Notes: generated by a model not told the origin, from the letters alone. A stretch of 45,166 nucleotides of DNA from CAYUNT01 sp964446285 (GCA_964446285.1 CAYUNT010000010.1:1-45166); one strand, 5' to 3'. Shown: positions 1 to 9,039, counted from the stretch's first letter. Numbers and translations: made by a program.

Positions 1-18
1 AGAAGAAACACCACTAAA

Positions 19-73
19 CCCAGGCCTTCGCTTTGCTCCGACCTGGGCTGTATTGAATCCGGTCCTTCGGACC
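19..73. repeat. two small hairpins downstream of the symporter gene
   Basis: Bases 19-24 (CCCAGG) pair with 42-47 (CCTGGG), and 61-73 is a perfect small hairpin, GGTCC-TTC-GGACC. They lie in the 192-base gap beyond the 3' end of the minus-strand symporter gene. Neither is followed by a clear T-run on either strand, so they look more like palindromic repeat debris than a standard terminator. No gene is visible between 1 and 192. Confidence 0.4.
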
Positions 74-192
74 TGCTCTCTCGTTCGCGAGTGCAATTGC
101 CCCCCCGCAGGCGCCCGTGAATTGGCAAGGCCTCCTTGCGGCGATTTACTGAAAACAATACTCAAGAACCGCCAAGCCGCATTCCGCCCCGA

Positions 193-1581
193 TCAGGCGT
201 TTTGCGCGGCTGGACGCGCTTTGAGCACCGTGTTTGTCAGCGTAAAAGCGCAAAAACTGAAAATGGTTCCCACCACAAATCCCTGAAGGCCCAATGGGCT
301 TTTTAGTATATAACTCCATACGATCGTGGTGATCGCGCCTGTTGCCACCGCGGCATAGAATGACGGACGCACGACCTTGAAGCCGAGCAGCACGGCAACC
401 AGAGGAACAAGAATCGTCGGCGCCCAGTAGTCGTAGGCCGCGATCAGGATGTCCAGCACATTAGGGATCATCACGGCGAAAGCCAGAGCCACGCTTCCGG
501 TGAGGATGTTGGTCCAGCGGGCCACTGTGAGCATTTGGTGTTCGGTCAAGGGATTCTCGAGCAGAGGCTTCAGCACATCTTCCACCAGCGCCACCGAGGA
601 GGCGTTCAGAAAAGAATCGGCCGACGACATCACGATCGACATCATGCCGGCGACAATCAGTCCGCTCAATCCCACCGGGGCGATCATTTTCACAGCGGTC
701 GGCATGGCCAGATTGGACGCAAGACCGGGTTTGAGTTGCAGGGCAACGAGGCCGATTCCGCCTGCGATTATAAAAAATGGCGCGGAGGCCACGCCGCTCC
801 AGAAATTGCCCCGCATAGTTGCCTTCGTGTCGTGCCCGATCAGCAAACGCTGCACATAAGGCGGCACAAGGGTTTCGCCCAGCAAAAACACCAGAAACAA
901 AGAGATAAATGAGAGCAGCGGCATTTTTTCGCTGACAATTTGCAGATGACCCGACGGAATGTTATTTACGAATTTCGCCCATCCGCCGCAATGCTCAACC
1001 CCCATAAGAAAAAGAAGAGGAATGGCCACTATTAGAATAATGAATTGAAGGATGTCAGTTTTCACAACGGCCGTCATGCCGCCCACAGTCGAGTAAAAGA
1101 ACACGATGCCACAGCCGATCAGGATGCCAATCATCGGAGAAACACCAAGATAGACATTGAAAATCGCGCCGAGAGCACTAACCTGCGCTCCGAGAATGCC
1201 CGCGCAAATCAGCATCGAGAATACGCCCGTGACGACCCGCGCCTTCTTGCCGTAGGCCGGTTCGATCAGATCGCCGACAGAAATGGCGCCGGGGAAGGAT
1301 CCTTTGATTCGCGGCGAGACGAGCAAGGCCACGAGCATAATCTGCACACTGAATCCCAGAAGGGCCATTGGATAGGCAATGCCGTTGGAATAGACCTTGG
1401 AGGCGTTGCCCATCGAAAAACCGCCGCCGATAAAAGTGGCCGAGAGCGTGCAGAAGATCGCCAGCCAGCCGAAATTCCCATGCGAGATGGCAAATTCCCG
1501 GAAGCCGCCCAGTTTGCGGCAACTAAAGCCGATGTATAGCACGGCCAGCAAATAAAGAAAAATGATAGCGTTGTCTATCAT
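193..1581 (-). CDS. sodium:solute symporter (SSS/SSF family)
   Basis: A 462-residue polytopic membrane protein of the sodium:solute symporter family, expected to import an organic solute with Na+ across the inner membrane. The chain is hydrophobic almost throughout, with about 12-13 membrane segments. Its N-terminal half carries SSF-like motifs: the GGGFSMGNAS stretch near residue 55, GAISVGDLIEP, and YSTVGGMTAVVKTD near residue 165. MMSIVMSSADSFLNASS near residue 310 matches the conserved SSF segment with Na+-binding Ser residues. The start is supported by GAGGTG about nine bases upstream (1591-1596 on the complement). Substrate cannot be read from sequence; neighbours give no clear hint. 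Family assignment is firm, substrate unknown. Confidence 0.9.
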   Translation of the reverse strand: MIDNAIIFLYLLAVLYIGFSCRKLGGFREFAISHGNFGWLAIFCTLSATFIGGGFSMGNASKVYSNGIAYPMALLGFSVQIMLVALLVSPRIKGSFPGAISVGDLIEPAYGKKARVVTGVFSMLICAGILGAQVSALGAIFNVYLGVSPMIGILIGCGIVFFYSTVGGMTAVVKTDILQFIILIVAIPLLFLMGVEHCGGWAKFVNNIPSGHLQIVSEKMPLLSFISLFLVFLLGETLVPPYVQRLLIGHDTKATMRGNFWSGVASAPFFIIAGGIGLVALQLKPGLASNLAMPTAVKMIAPVGLSGLIVAGMMSIVMSSADSFLNASSVALVEDVLKPLLENPLTEHQMLTVARWTNILTGSVALAFAVMIPNVLDILIAAYDYWAPTILVPLVAVLLGFKVVRPSFYAAVATGAITTIVWSYILKSPLGLQGFVVGTIFSFCAFTLTNTVLKARPAAQNA

Positions 1582-1713
1582 GCGACATACACCTCGCGCG
1601 GGAAATCGTGTGCGAGCACGTGAAATGGCGTGCCACTAAACGGGATAGCAGCCTCTTCGCGAGTGACTGTGGCGAAATGCCTGGGGCAAAATCAAAGAAA
1701 ATTGAATGGAAGG

Positions 1714-1754
1714 TGCAAAATGCGGCCGCGGCCGGAAGAACCCGGCATTTTGCA
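1714..1754 (-). terminator. inverted repeat after the rsmB-like gene
   Basis: TGCAAAATGC at 1714-1723 pairs perfectly with GCATTTTGCA at 1745-1754. The 21-base loop itself contains the palindrome GGCCGCGGCC. It sits just past the stop codon of the minus-strand methyltransferase gene (1760), where a terminator is expected. On the minus strand it is followed by a T-rich but interrupted stretch, so it is only a moderate intrinsic-terminator candidate. Confidence 0.4.
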
Positions 1755-1759
1755 GGAAA

Positions 1760-4102
1760 TTATTGGGGTTTTCGCCGCAGAAGGGCCATGAAAAAACCGT
1801 CGCCGGGAAGGCGAGTGGGCAGGAGCGTGGTCTGGAAAGCGCCCGGTCCAGGCGACCAGGCGCCCAAGCCCCAATGCTCAAGCGCGGCGGCAAGATCGCC
1901 CGGCTCGAACTCGGGCGAATCCTCCAAAAACGCAGCCACCTGCTCCTCATTTTCCTCGGGAAAAATCGAACACGTGGCGTAGAGAAGGCGTCCGCCCGGA
2001 GCGACGCGCCGCGACGCCGCGCGCAAAATCAGCGCCTGTTCGAGCCGGTGGCGCTCGATCATCTCGGGAGTCAGACGCCATGAAGCGTCGGGACGCCGCC
2101 GATACACGCCGCTGCCCGAACAGGGCGCATCCACCAAAACCGCGTGGAAATCATTGGGGATTTGAGCCTGTTGCTCGCGCAAGTGGCGAAGTTCGCGTTC
2201 GGTGGGCATGGGGAGATCACCCGGGGCGCGCGCGGCGCGGCGCGGGGTGAGACGGCGGGCGGTGGGATGAGGAAGGGAAGAGTTGTGAGTTGTGGGTTGT
2301 GAGTTGTGAGTGAAGAAGTGGTCAGTGGGCAGTGAACAGTGATCAGTGAGTGGTGAGTTGTGATCAGTGAGCTGTGAGTTGTGGGTTGTGAGTTGTGAGT
2401 GAGGAAATGCATCGGGCGCGTTGTCCGCGCCGGAATCATCTTCGTTATTCGACTGGTCTCTTTCGGAAAGATCGGGGGCGTCGATACCGAGAACACGCCG
2501 GATGGATTCCGGAACCTCTTCGCTGTCCGTCTGCGAATTTTCTGCGCCTTGCACGGCCCTTGCCCTTCGCACGCTCTCGGCCCTCTCTGCGTTCTCTGCG
2601 CTCTCTGCGGTAAATTCCTTCCCCTCTTTCTCCGCGTTTTCTGCGGTAGATTCTTTCTCCGTCAATCCGCGAGGGCTTATGCCGGGCGCGAGCGAAGAGG
2701 CGAAAAACTCGTCCACGGCTGCGTTTTTCGCGGCATCCTCGCTGAATGCACGTCCCGCCTTGCCGCGCAACAGCGCCCGCGCGGCCTGCAATTCCTCTTC
2801 GCTGAAGGGATCGATCAGGGCGCGGCGAATGGTGAACAGTCCGGCGTGCGAAGCCCGTTCGCGCAGACGCGCCAGCCGGCCCGCATCCACGTCCAGCGCC
2901 CAGATCACACCACGATTCTCCATCAGTGCGCCCAGTTGCAACGTCTTGCCCCCCGCGCCCGCGCAATAGTCGAGGACGCGCTCGCCCGGACGTGGTCCAA
3001 GCGCCAGGCCGACAATCTGGCTCGATATATCCTGCACTTCGAAAAGCCCCTGCTCGAACGCGCGGCTGCGAAACAGATTCGCCCGATGCACCACAAGAAC
3101 CGCATTCGGGACGGGCGGCATAGGCTGGACGTGATACTTCTCTTCACGCAATTGGCGCATGGCTTCGTCCGGGGCGGCTTTGAGGGAATTCACCCGCAAA
3201 TAAACCGGCGCGGGTTGTTCGAAGGTGGCGGCCAGCGCCCGCACCTCGTCGTCGTCCAATCGCCGCCTCAGACGCGCGCTCATCCACCACGGCAGAGAAT
3301 GCTCCCAGACAAGCGCGCGTCGAGAATCGCCTTGTGTTTCCCTGGCGATTGCATCGGGAGGCGGCGTGGCTCGCGCCTCGCCGGCAAATTGAAGAATGGC
3401 GCGCGCAAGGCCGGCGCACCAAGGCCGCCCCGCCGCTCCTTCTGCCAGGGCCGCCAGTTCGTCCTCGGGGTCGAGCGTCCCCACCCACGCGCGCAATGCA
3501 CGCGCCAGATGATCGAGAGGTCCGCCCGCTCCGCGCGCCGCCCAAGCCACTGCCGCCTCGGGAAGGTCAAGAGGCGGCGGACTCGATTCGAGCCAGGCCG
3601 CAGCGAATTCCATTGTTTTATTTGCGTTTTCGGCGGGGACCGCGCCTGGGTGCGGCGATGAAAATGGGGCCGGGGAATTCAGCAAGGGCGGAAGAACGCC
3701 GAGATGCCGCGCCCGCGCGACGTCAAGCGCGAGCAGAGGTTGCGGAAGGCTGGATTCCGTTGTGGCGGAGCGAACCGGGCTGGCCTTCTCCTCTGGCGGC
3801 TTTTGATTTTGTTTGGCCTGCGGCGAAGGCGCCGTCTGGCGCGCCAGAATTTCCAACTCGCGCGAAATTCCCGGGCTGTTCTCCAGCGCCAGCGCCCAAA
3901 ACCATAAGGTCCGCGGACGCTGACGCGCCATGGCATACGCCGCCGACGACACCCAGCGGCGCGCGTCGTGTCCCCAACGCCGCCCTTCGACGCGCATTCG
4001 CCGAGTCACCACCTGATCCGCCGGGCGTTCGTCGGCGATCGCCTCCTGATACAGAGCGCCAACCCATTTCAGCCATTGGCGGGCGGTTTCTTTGCTGCTC
4101 AT
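1760..4102 (-). CDS. rsmB: RsmB/NOP2-type rRNA (cytosine-C5) methyltransferase with repeat-derived insertion
   Basis: A SAM-dependent RNA cytosine-C5 methyltransferase of the RsmB/Sun type, likely acting on 16S rRNA. The ATG at 4102 gives 780 residues; a GTG four codons upstream is also possible. SAM motif I (VLDYCAGAGGKTLQL) lies near residue 375. DAPCSGSG, with one of the two family cysteines, is near 655. YATCSIFPEEN, with the second cysteine, is near 705. RsmB is normally about 430-450 residues. The excess is a weakly conserved N-terminal region (to about 270) and a low-complexity insertion of about 170 residues between motif I and DAPCSGSG. The insertion contains two translated short tandem repeats: Ala-Glu-Asn/Ser rich (about 480-507, DNA 2582-2662) and Thr-His-Asn-Ser rich (about 566-607, DNA 2280-2404). 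Function is solid; activity with the insertion is untested. Confidence 0.85.
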   Translation of the reverse strand: MSSKETARQWLKWVGALYQEAIADERPADQVVTRRMRVEGRRWGHDARRWVSSAAYAMARQRPRTLWFWALALENSPGISRELEILARQTAPSPQAKQNQKPPEEKASPVRSATTESSLPQPLLALDVARARHLGVLPPLLNSPAPFSSPHPGAVPAENANKTMEFAAAWLESSPPPLDLPEAAVAWAARGAGGPLDHLARALRAWVGTLDPEDELAALAEGAAGRPWCAGLARAILQFAGEARATPPPDAIARETQGDSRRALVWEHSLPWWMSARLRRRLDDDEVRALAATFEQPAPVYLRVNSLKAAPDEAMRQLREEKYHVQPMPPVPNAVLVVHRANLFRSRAFEQGLFEVQDISSQIVGLALGPRPGERVLDYCAGAGGKTLQLGALMENRGVIWALDVDAGRLARLRERASHAGLFTIRRALIDPFSEEELQAARALLRGKAGRAFSEDAAKNAAVDEFFASSLAPGISPRGLTEKESTAENAEKEGKEFTAESAENAERAESVRRARAVQGAENSQTDSEEVPESIRRVLGIDAPDLSERDQSNNEDDSGADNAPDAFPHSQLTTHNSQLTDHNSPLTDHCSLPTDHFFTHNSQPTTHNSSLPHPTARRLTPRRAARAPGDLPMPTERELRHLREQQAQIPNDFHAVLVDAPCSGSGVYRRRPDASWRLTPEMIERHRLEQALILRAASRRVAPGGRLLYATCSIFPEENEEQVAAFLEDSPEFEPGDLAAALEHWGLGAWSPGPGAFQTTLLPTRLPGDGFFMALLRRKPQ
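2280..2404. repeat. heptamer tandem repeat (GTTGTGA type) inside rsmB
   Basis: About seventeen imperfect 7-bp units with consensus GTGAGTT/GTTGTGA and variants GTGATCA, GTGGGCA and GTGAACA. The array is in frame in the methyltransferase gene (three units are seven codons) and is read there as Thr-His-Asn-Ser-Gln-Leu-Thr type sequence. The same heptamer occurs at 4218-4258, 23648-23702, 32191-32241 and 32317-32352. Confidence 0.9.
2582..2662. repeat. 9-bp tandem repeat (CGCAGAGAA type) inside rsmB
   Basis: Two short arrays of 9-bp units; on the minus strand the unit reads CGCAGAGAA/CGCGGAGAA. It is in frame with rsmB and encodes Ala-Glu-Asn/Ser/Lys repeats. The same family lies in the plus orientation, intergenically, at 29600-29680. 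Confidence 0.85.
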
Positions 4103-4147
4103 GCACGCGAACACCGTTTTCTGCGCAATCGCCCCGTGGAGAACTGA

Positions 4148-4190
4148 TGGGACCTATAAGACTTATAGGACCTATGGGACGAGTGCGATG
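4148..4190. repeat. 9-bp tandem repeat (GACCTATRR type)
   Basis: Three and a half units of GACCTATAA, GACTTATAG and GACCTATGG between the rsmB gene and the next minus-strand gene. Related units with the same 9-bp period occur at 10680-10720 and 10853-10895. Confidence 0.75.
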
Positions 4191-4217
4191 CAAGAAACGT
4201 GTGGGACTTGCATTTTC

Positions 4218-4258
4218 TGATCACTTCCCACTGTTCACTGCCCACTGTTCACTTCTTC
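4218..4258. repeat. heptamer tandem repeat, reverse orientation
   Basis: Units CACTTCC, CACTGTT, CACTGCC and CACTGTT with a strict 7-bp period: the complement of the GTGAACA/GTGGGCA variants seen inside rsmB. It touches the 3' end of the exported-protein gene (stop at 4249). Confidence 0.75.
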
Positions 4259-5601
4259 TCCCCCCCAAGCGCATCGAGCGGGACGAGAATCTCGCGGTCG
4301 AAATTCTCGACGGTCATCTTCACAAGCGCCCGCTGATATTGGCGCGAGGCGTGCGAAATCTGAAGGTCCGCGCTTTGCATCCCTTCGGGCAGCGGTCCCA
4401 GTGAAAAATATCCATGCTCATCCGCCAGGGTGGTCAAACTGGCGAATCCCCCGCCGGGCGCCATCAGATCAATCCGCGCGAATTCGGCCGGCCCGCGCTC
4501 GCGCAATACGAATCCGCACAAGGCTTTTCCGAGAGGACGAACCACAAGCGGCCGCAATTGCGTCACCTTGCCCGGTTCGAGGCGGAACACCGTCGAACGC
4601 CCCACGCCCGCCGCCTCGCCGTCGGCCACCTCGATGCGATACCACTGGCCCGCCGCCAGGCTTTCGAAACGCACACCGCCGCCCGAATCTGTCCGTTCGC
4701 GATCCACGGGCCGCACACGCCAGGCGGGCGCGGGACCAAGCGACATAAGATTAATGAGGACGTCGCGCAGCGGTTCGCCACGGCCTCCGAGCACGCGCGT
4801 GGCCACGGCAAGCGAATGCGTCGTTGGGAGTTCGAGGCTTTTCAGATCGCCTGTGTCAGGCGATTCGGTCCGCAATCCCGCCGCAAATGCAACAAATGGC
4901 ATATTGCTCGGCGCGTTCCAGGAGGGTTCCAGAGAAAGCGGATTGGCCTCCGCCAGCGAGGCGGGGGCGGCCTTTGCAACGGCTTTTTCCGAAGCGGCGG
5001 CCGCAGACGCGGCGGCAGCGTTGGCGGAAGCATTTGCGGCGGCGATTGAACTCTGAGACGTTGCGAAATTCGCGGCGGAAGTCCGGGGAGATTGGGATGT
5101 GGCCTCGTCGGCGCTGCCGAGCCATCCAATGCTCTGGCGCGCCTGCATCCGGTCGCGCGCCTCAACGATGGCATCGATCTTCGCCTGGAGAAGGGCCAGG
5201 CGCTGGGCGTGGTTCAGAGAGGAATCGTCGCGCGAAAACACGCGGAAAATCAGCGGATCGCCCCCGCGCTGCGTTTCGAGCACGCCATCGAGCGAATACC
5301 ATTTCGGATCGTCCACCCAGGCCCGCAACGCCTGGCCAAATCGCAGTCCGGTCACTTGGCCGTGGCCGTTTTCGGGCGTAACAACGGTGATTGCGGGCTG
5401 CCCTTCGGCCGCGCAACGGATCGCGACATTGCCAATTCCGGTGTAGGAATAATCCTGCGCGATGACCCAGACGGCAGACTGCTCGCCCGGCGCGGCGGCG
5501 GAGGAAGGGGAGGAGGGGGAGAATTGCGCTCCGGCCCGGGCGCTGCAGACGGCCAGCACCCCAAGGACCAGCCAACGACACATAAAGAGGATTTGTCTCA
5601 T
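4249..5601 (-). CDS. exported protein with carboxypeptidase-regulatory-like beta domains
   Basis: A 450-residue protein of unknown role. The N-terminus has a basic start, a hydrophobic core and an Ala-rich cleavage region ending near ARAGAQ (residue 26), a typical signal peptide. Residues about 40-145 form a soluble domain with Cys and Trp. Residues about 155-215 are an Ala/Ser-rich linker. Residues about 255-445 contain repeated patterns such as GEPLRDVLINL and GGGVRFESLAAGQWYRIEV, then YFSLGPLPEG. These resemble carboxypeptidase-regulatory or SdrD B-like Ig-type beta domains that decorate exported proteins. I do not recognise a named family for the whole chain. An AGGA lies immediately before the chosen start, too close for a good ribosome site, so the start is uncertain by a few codons. 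Confidence 0.65.
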   Translation of the reverse strand: MRQILFMCRWLVLGVLAVCSARAGAQFSPSSPSSAAAPGEQSAVWVIAQDYSYTGIGNVAIRCAAEGQPAITVVTPENGHGQVTGLRFGQALRAWVDDPKWYSLDGVLETQRGGDPLIFRVFSRDDSSLNHAQRLALLQAKIDAIVEARDRMQARQSIGWLGSADEATSQSPRTSAANFATSQSSIAAANASANAAAASAAAASEKAVAKAAPASLAEANPLSLEPSWNAPSNMPFVAFAAGLRTESPDTGDLKSLELPTTHSLAVATRVLGGRGEPLRDVLINLMSLGPAPAWRVRPVDRERTDSGGGVRFESLAAGQWYRIEVADGEAAGVGRSTVFRLEPGKVTQLRPLVVRPLGKALCGFVLRERGPAEFARIDLMAPGGGFASLTTLADEHGYFSLGPLPEGMQSADLQISHASRQYQRALVKMTVENFDREILVPLDALGGEKK

Positions 5602-5830
5602 TCCTGAGAACCCCCGCGATTGGGCACATTCGCAATTTGACGTGTTCGCGCGCCAGAGAGAAAAAAATGAGGGCCGCGCCTCAAATCCGCCTTATCGCCG
5701 GGAAACGGCATGAAGCATGCCATGCTTCTATCTGTCCGCGACCCCGGGCGGCAGGGAAGTCTCACCCTATTGCGGCATCGCTGTCAACGCCGCGCCTGCG
5801 ATGGGCAAATAGGTTTCCCCAGCGCCAGGC

Positions 5831-5912
5831 TCCGCGAACGCGGGGATAGGAAGGCGCGGATGAAGGATGTGTTCTCTTCCAACCCCAATCTCTGCGAACG
5901 CGGGGATAGGAA
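5831..5912. repeat. pair of 22-bp palindromic repeats, 60 bp apart
   Basis: Bases 5831-5852 and 5891-5912 differ at one position only (TCCGCG versus TCTGCG at the start), then share GAACGCGGGGATAGGAA. The core CCGCG-AA-CGCGG is a hairpin. It resembles widespread REP-type palindromic units with a GCGGGGAT core rather than a CRISPR. Confidence 0.7.
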
Positions 5913-5915
5913 CGG

Positions 5916-5942
5916 CGCGAGTGCGGAGCCTCGCGATCCCAG
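5916..5942. repeat. 27-bp REP-like element, copy 1
   Basis: Identical over 27 bases to 43092-43118, about 37 kb away. It contains the hairpin CGCGAG-TGCGGAGC-CTCGCG, so it can fold as a small stem-loop in RNA. Confidence 0.8.
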
Positions 5943-6180
5943 CGAGCAGGGCGAATCTCTGTGATTCCAGAAGGTCTGCATCCATAGGCGCGAGGATTTT
6001 GCTTGTCAAAACGCCTAAACGTTTTACCCAATCCCACCGCCTGGGCCGCGCCGATGTCCGGGTTTCCTCATATTGTCGCATTGCCATAAGTGTCTGTCCG
6101 AAAACCTTGAAGAGAATCTTGGGCGAGACGCCCAAGCCACCGGAGATTCATAAATAGACTCGAAACAGGATTTGCAAGCT

Positions 6181-9039
6181 ATGAGTCCTTACCGCTGCCA
6201 CGTAATCTCGAACACGCACTGGGACCGCGAATGGCGTTACTCGTTCCAAGCCTATCGCATGGACCTTGTGGATTTGATGGACCGCCTTCTCGACCTGCTC
6301 GAAACCCGCCCGGAATACCGCGCGTTTTTCCTCGATAGCCAGACGGTGATCCTCGAAGATTACCTGGAAATCCGCCCGGAAAACGAAGAGCGCGTGCGGC
6401 GCATGGTGGCCGCGGACCGCCTCCAGATTGGGCCGTGGTTCACGCTGCCCGACGCCTGGGGATGCCCGGGCGAGGCGCTCGTTCGCAATTTGCTGATGGG
6501 ACACCGCGTGGCGCGCCGCTTCGGGCCGGTGGCGAAGGTAGGCTACACGCCGTTCTCGAATGGGCAGATTTCACAATTGCCGCAAATCTATCGCGGATTC
6601 GGCATCGATTCGTGCTTCTTTTACCGCGGCATCGGCAAGCACGTGGCCAAGTCCGAGTTCATCTGGGAATCGCCCGATGGCACGCCGGTTTTCGGGTTCC
6701 GGTTCGGCGATTACGCGCGCTACAATTACTATTATCTGCTCTATCGGCCGGGTCTGCTCGGGCGGACGCTGAAGATGCGAACCTACGACTGGACGCCCGA
6801 GGAGATGCCCTGCCGCGTGGCCACGGAACAGGCTTACGACCGGCAATACGGCTGGGGAGCGCAGCGGCTGCGGGTTCATGAGGAATTGCTCGATGCGTCG
6901 CTCGATGAGGCGATCCAAAACACGGCGCCCGACGCCACAACATCGCAATTGCTCTACATGATGGGGCACGATCATTCGTTCGCGGCGGAAGGCGAAATCG
7001 ACCTCATCCAGGCGTTGCAGCGGCGTCTGGCTGGCCAAAATCGCGAGGAAATCGTCCACAGCACACTCGCCGAATATATGGAGGCGTTCCGGCGCGAGGC
7101 GCATGATCTCCAGGTGTTGCGCGGAGAAATGCGCCATACGAACAAAGAAGGATTGTGGACGAACCTGATGGCGATGATTCTTTCGTGCCGCCTTTACCTC
7201 AAACAACGCAACGCCCGCCTGAACGCCCGCATCCTCCACGAGGCTGAGCCGCTGGCCGCGATGGCCTGGCTCACCGGCTCGCCCTATCCCGCGCCTTTCT
7301 TCGATGTGGCGTGGAAGAAAATCCTCGTCAATCAGGCGCACGACGCGATCGGCGGATGCAGCATGGACCGCGTTCATGAGGAGATGCTGGGGCGCTGGAA
7401 TGAGGTCGAAACGCTGGCGGACGAAATCAGCCGCCGCTCTATGCGCGATGTAGCGCGGCGCATCGGCGCGGCGGTGATCCCGGACGATTGCCTTCAGCTG
7501 ACCGTCTTCAACACGCTCGGACACGAGCGCACAGGCGTCGTGGATGCGATTCTCGATGTGCCGTCAGCGTTTCCTCCGGGGCCATTGCGCGTCGAAACGC
7601 CCGAGGGGCAGCCCGTCGCGATCCAATGCGCCCCGGCAGAGGATTACACCGCTACGATCGAAGGCGGATACGAACTTTCGATGGAATTTGGCGTGCGGCG
7701 GACGCGCGCGCGGCTTTATTTGGAAAACCTCCCGGCGTTTGGATATTCCACTTACGTTATGCGCCCAGGCGTCGCGGCGGAGGCGCAGGGCCAGAGAGTG
7801 GGAGGGGAAGCAGACAAGTTGGATGGGTCCGGCGCCGATTACGAGATCGAAAATGAGTTTTACACGCTGCGAGCAAACACCAATGGCACATTCCGCCTGA
7901 CTGACAGGCGCACTGGCCGCGTGTTTGACGGCCTCGGGGCGCTGGAGAACACGGCGGAATTTGGCGATCCGTGGAACCGCAAAACCCCGCCCGGCGACCG
8001 CGCCATCCTCTCGACACGCGCTGCCTCGCGCCGCCACACGCGCCCGGCGCAGGTAATCGAGTCCGGCCCGCTCGCCTCGACGCTGCGCATCGCGTATTCG
8101 CTGCGCATCCCCGCCGCAAAAGACCCGGCCGCGGATGCCCGCTCGGCCGAGACCGCCGAGTTGCCCATCGCGCTCGAAGCCACGTTGAAAAAAGGATCGC
8201 GCGTTGCGGAAATCACGCTGCGGCTTGAGAATCGCGCTCGCGATCACCGCCTGCGCATTCTTTTCCCCTCGGGAGTTCGCAAGGCGCAATCCTCATGGGC
8301 CGAGGGGCAGTTCGACGTCCTCGAACGCCCAATCCGCATCCCGCCCGCCGAGGGCTGGAAGGAGCCGCCCTATCCGACGCATCCGATGTGGAACTTCGTC
8401 GATGTCAGCGACGGGCGCGAAGGATTTGCCGTTCTCAACGACGGTTTGACGGAATACGAGGCGGTGGATGACGCGCGCCGCACGGTGGCGATCACGCTGT
8501 TGCGCGCGTTCGGCAAGTTTGTGTTTGGCCGCCCGACGCCCGGTTCGCAATGCCTCGGACCGCATGTATATCGGTTCGGTATTGTGCCGCACGCGGGTTT
8601 GTGGAGCGACGCCGCGCTGCCGCGTTTGACCGCCGAGTTCATCACCGCGCCCGTCGCGCTCGAATCCGCCCCCACGCGCGGACAGGAAACGCAAATAGTG
8701 AAAGGCGTTTCGCTGCCACTTCGGCACAGTTTCCTGGGTTTCGAGCCATCCGGCGCGGCGCTCGTCGTCAGCGCGCTCAAACAAAGTGAAGACGGACGCG
8801 ATCTGGTGCTGCGCGTGTGGAATCCGCTCGACCGCCCTGTGGAAACCGCGCTTCGGACGGGATTTCCGGTTCGCGAGGCCGAACGCCTGACGCTCGAAGA
8901 ACTCCCCCTCGCGCCGCTGGCTGTCGAGATGCCATCCGGCGGCACGGCATCAGGTGGCGGGGCATCCGGTGAAGCGGCGGCGCGCGTTCCCCTTGTCATC
9001 GAACCGAAAAAAATCGCCACGCTGCGCCTGCGGCTTTAA
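6181..9039 (+). CDS. glycoside hydrolase family 38 (alpha-mannosidase-like) with substituted nucleophile
   Basis: A 952-residue GH38-like enzyme, expected to act on alpha-mannosides or related glycosides. The ATG at 6181 is preceded by AGGA at a workable distance; a TTG three codons upstream is possible. The N-terminal HWDREW (His13, Asp15) supplies two of the usual Zn ligands. NQAHDAIGGCS (His387) supplies a third, and GHDHSF near residue 260 fits the family. The segment that usually reads P-D-x-F-G-[HQ], whose Asp is both nucleophile and Zn ligand, reads GYTPFSNGQISQLPQ here, with Phe125 at the Asp position. The C-terminal half is the all-beta domain of the family. No signal peptide is visible. 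It is followed by a 321-base gap, so it is probably monocistronic. Fold assignment is firm; classical retaining mannosidase chemistry is doubtful. Confidence 0.88.
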   Translation: MSPYRCHVISNTHWDREWRYSFQAYRMDLVDLMDRLLDLLETRPEYRAFFLDSQTVILEDYLEIRPENEERVRRMVAADRLQIGPWFTLPDAWGCPGEALVRNLLMGHRVARRFGPVAKVGYTPFSNGQISQLPQIYRGFGIDSCFFYRGIGKHVAKSEFIWESPDGTPVFGFRFGDYARYNYYYLLYRPGLLGRTLKMRTYDWTPEEMPCRVATEQAYDRQYGWGAQRLRVHEELLDASLDEAIQNTAPDATTSQLLYMMGHDHSFAAEGEIDLIQALQRRLAGQNREEIVHSTLAEYMEAFRREAHDLQVLRGEMRHTNKEGLWTNLMAMILSCRLYLKQRNARLNARILHEAEPLAAMAWLTGSPYPAPFFDVAWKKILVNQAHDAIGGCSMDRVHEEMLGRWNEVETLADEISRRSMRDVARRIGAAVIPDDCLQLTVFNTLGHERTGVVDAILDVPSAFPPGPLRVETPEGQPVAIQCAPAEDYTATIEGGYELSMEFGVRRTRARLYLENLPAFGYSTYVMRPGVAAEAQGQRVGGEADKLDGSGADYEIENEFYTLRANTNGTFRLTDRRTGRVFDGLGALENTAEFGDPWNRKTPPGDRAILSTRAASRRHTRPAQVIESGPLASTLRIAYSLRIPAAKDPAADARSAETAELPIALEATLKKGSRVAEITLRLENRARDHRLRILFPSGVRKAQSSWAEGQFDVLERPIRIPPAEGWKEPPYPTHPMWNFVDVSDGREGFAVLNDGLTEYEAVDDARRTVAITLLRAFGKFVFGRPTPGSQCLGPHVYRFGIVPHAGLWSDAALPRLTAEFITAPVALESAPTRGQETQIVKGVSLPLRHSFLGFEPSGAALVVSALKQSEDGRDLVLRVWNPLDRPVETALRTGFPVREAERLTLEELPLAPLAVEMPSGGTASGGGASGEAAARVPLVIEPKKIATLRLRL

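Larger units (their letters stand above)
5602..6180. other. divergent intergenic region with palindromic repeats
   Basis: This 579-base gap separates two divergent genes. It holds a 17-bp palindrome (GAAGCATG-C-CATGCTTC, 5712-5728). Two near-identical 22-bp copies of a CCGCG/CGCGG palindrome lie exactly 60 bp apart (5831-5852 and 5891-5912). A 27-bp element at 5916-5942 recurs identically at 43092-43118. TAAACGTTTTA at 6016-6026 is a weak LacI-type half-palindrome. I see no convincing sigma-70 promoter and no gene. Confidence 0.6.

Noticed and set aside
5831..5912. Possible CRISPR: GCGGGGAT-type repeats exactly 60 bp apart, close to type I-E spacing
   Set aside because: Only two copies, the repeat is 22 bp and not the 28-29 bp type I-E unit, there is no cas gene in the window, and the palindrome fits a REP-type element better.
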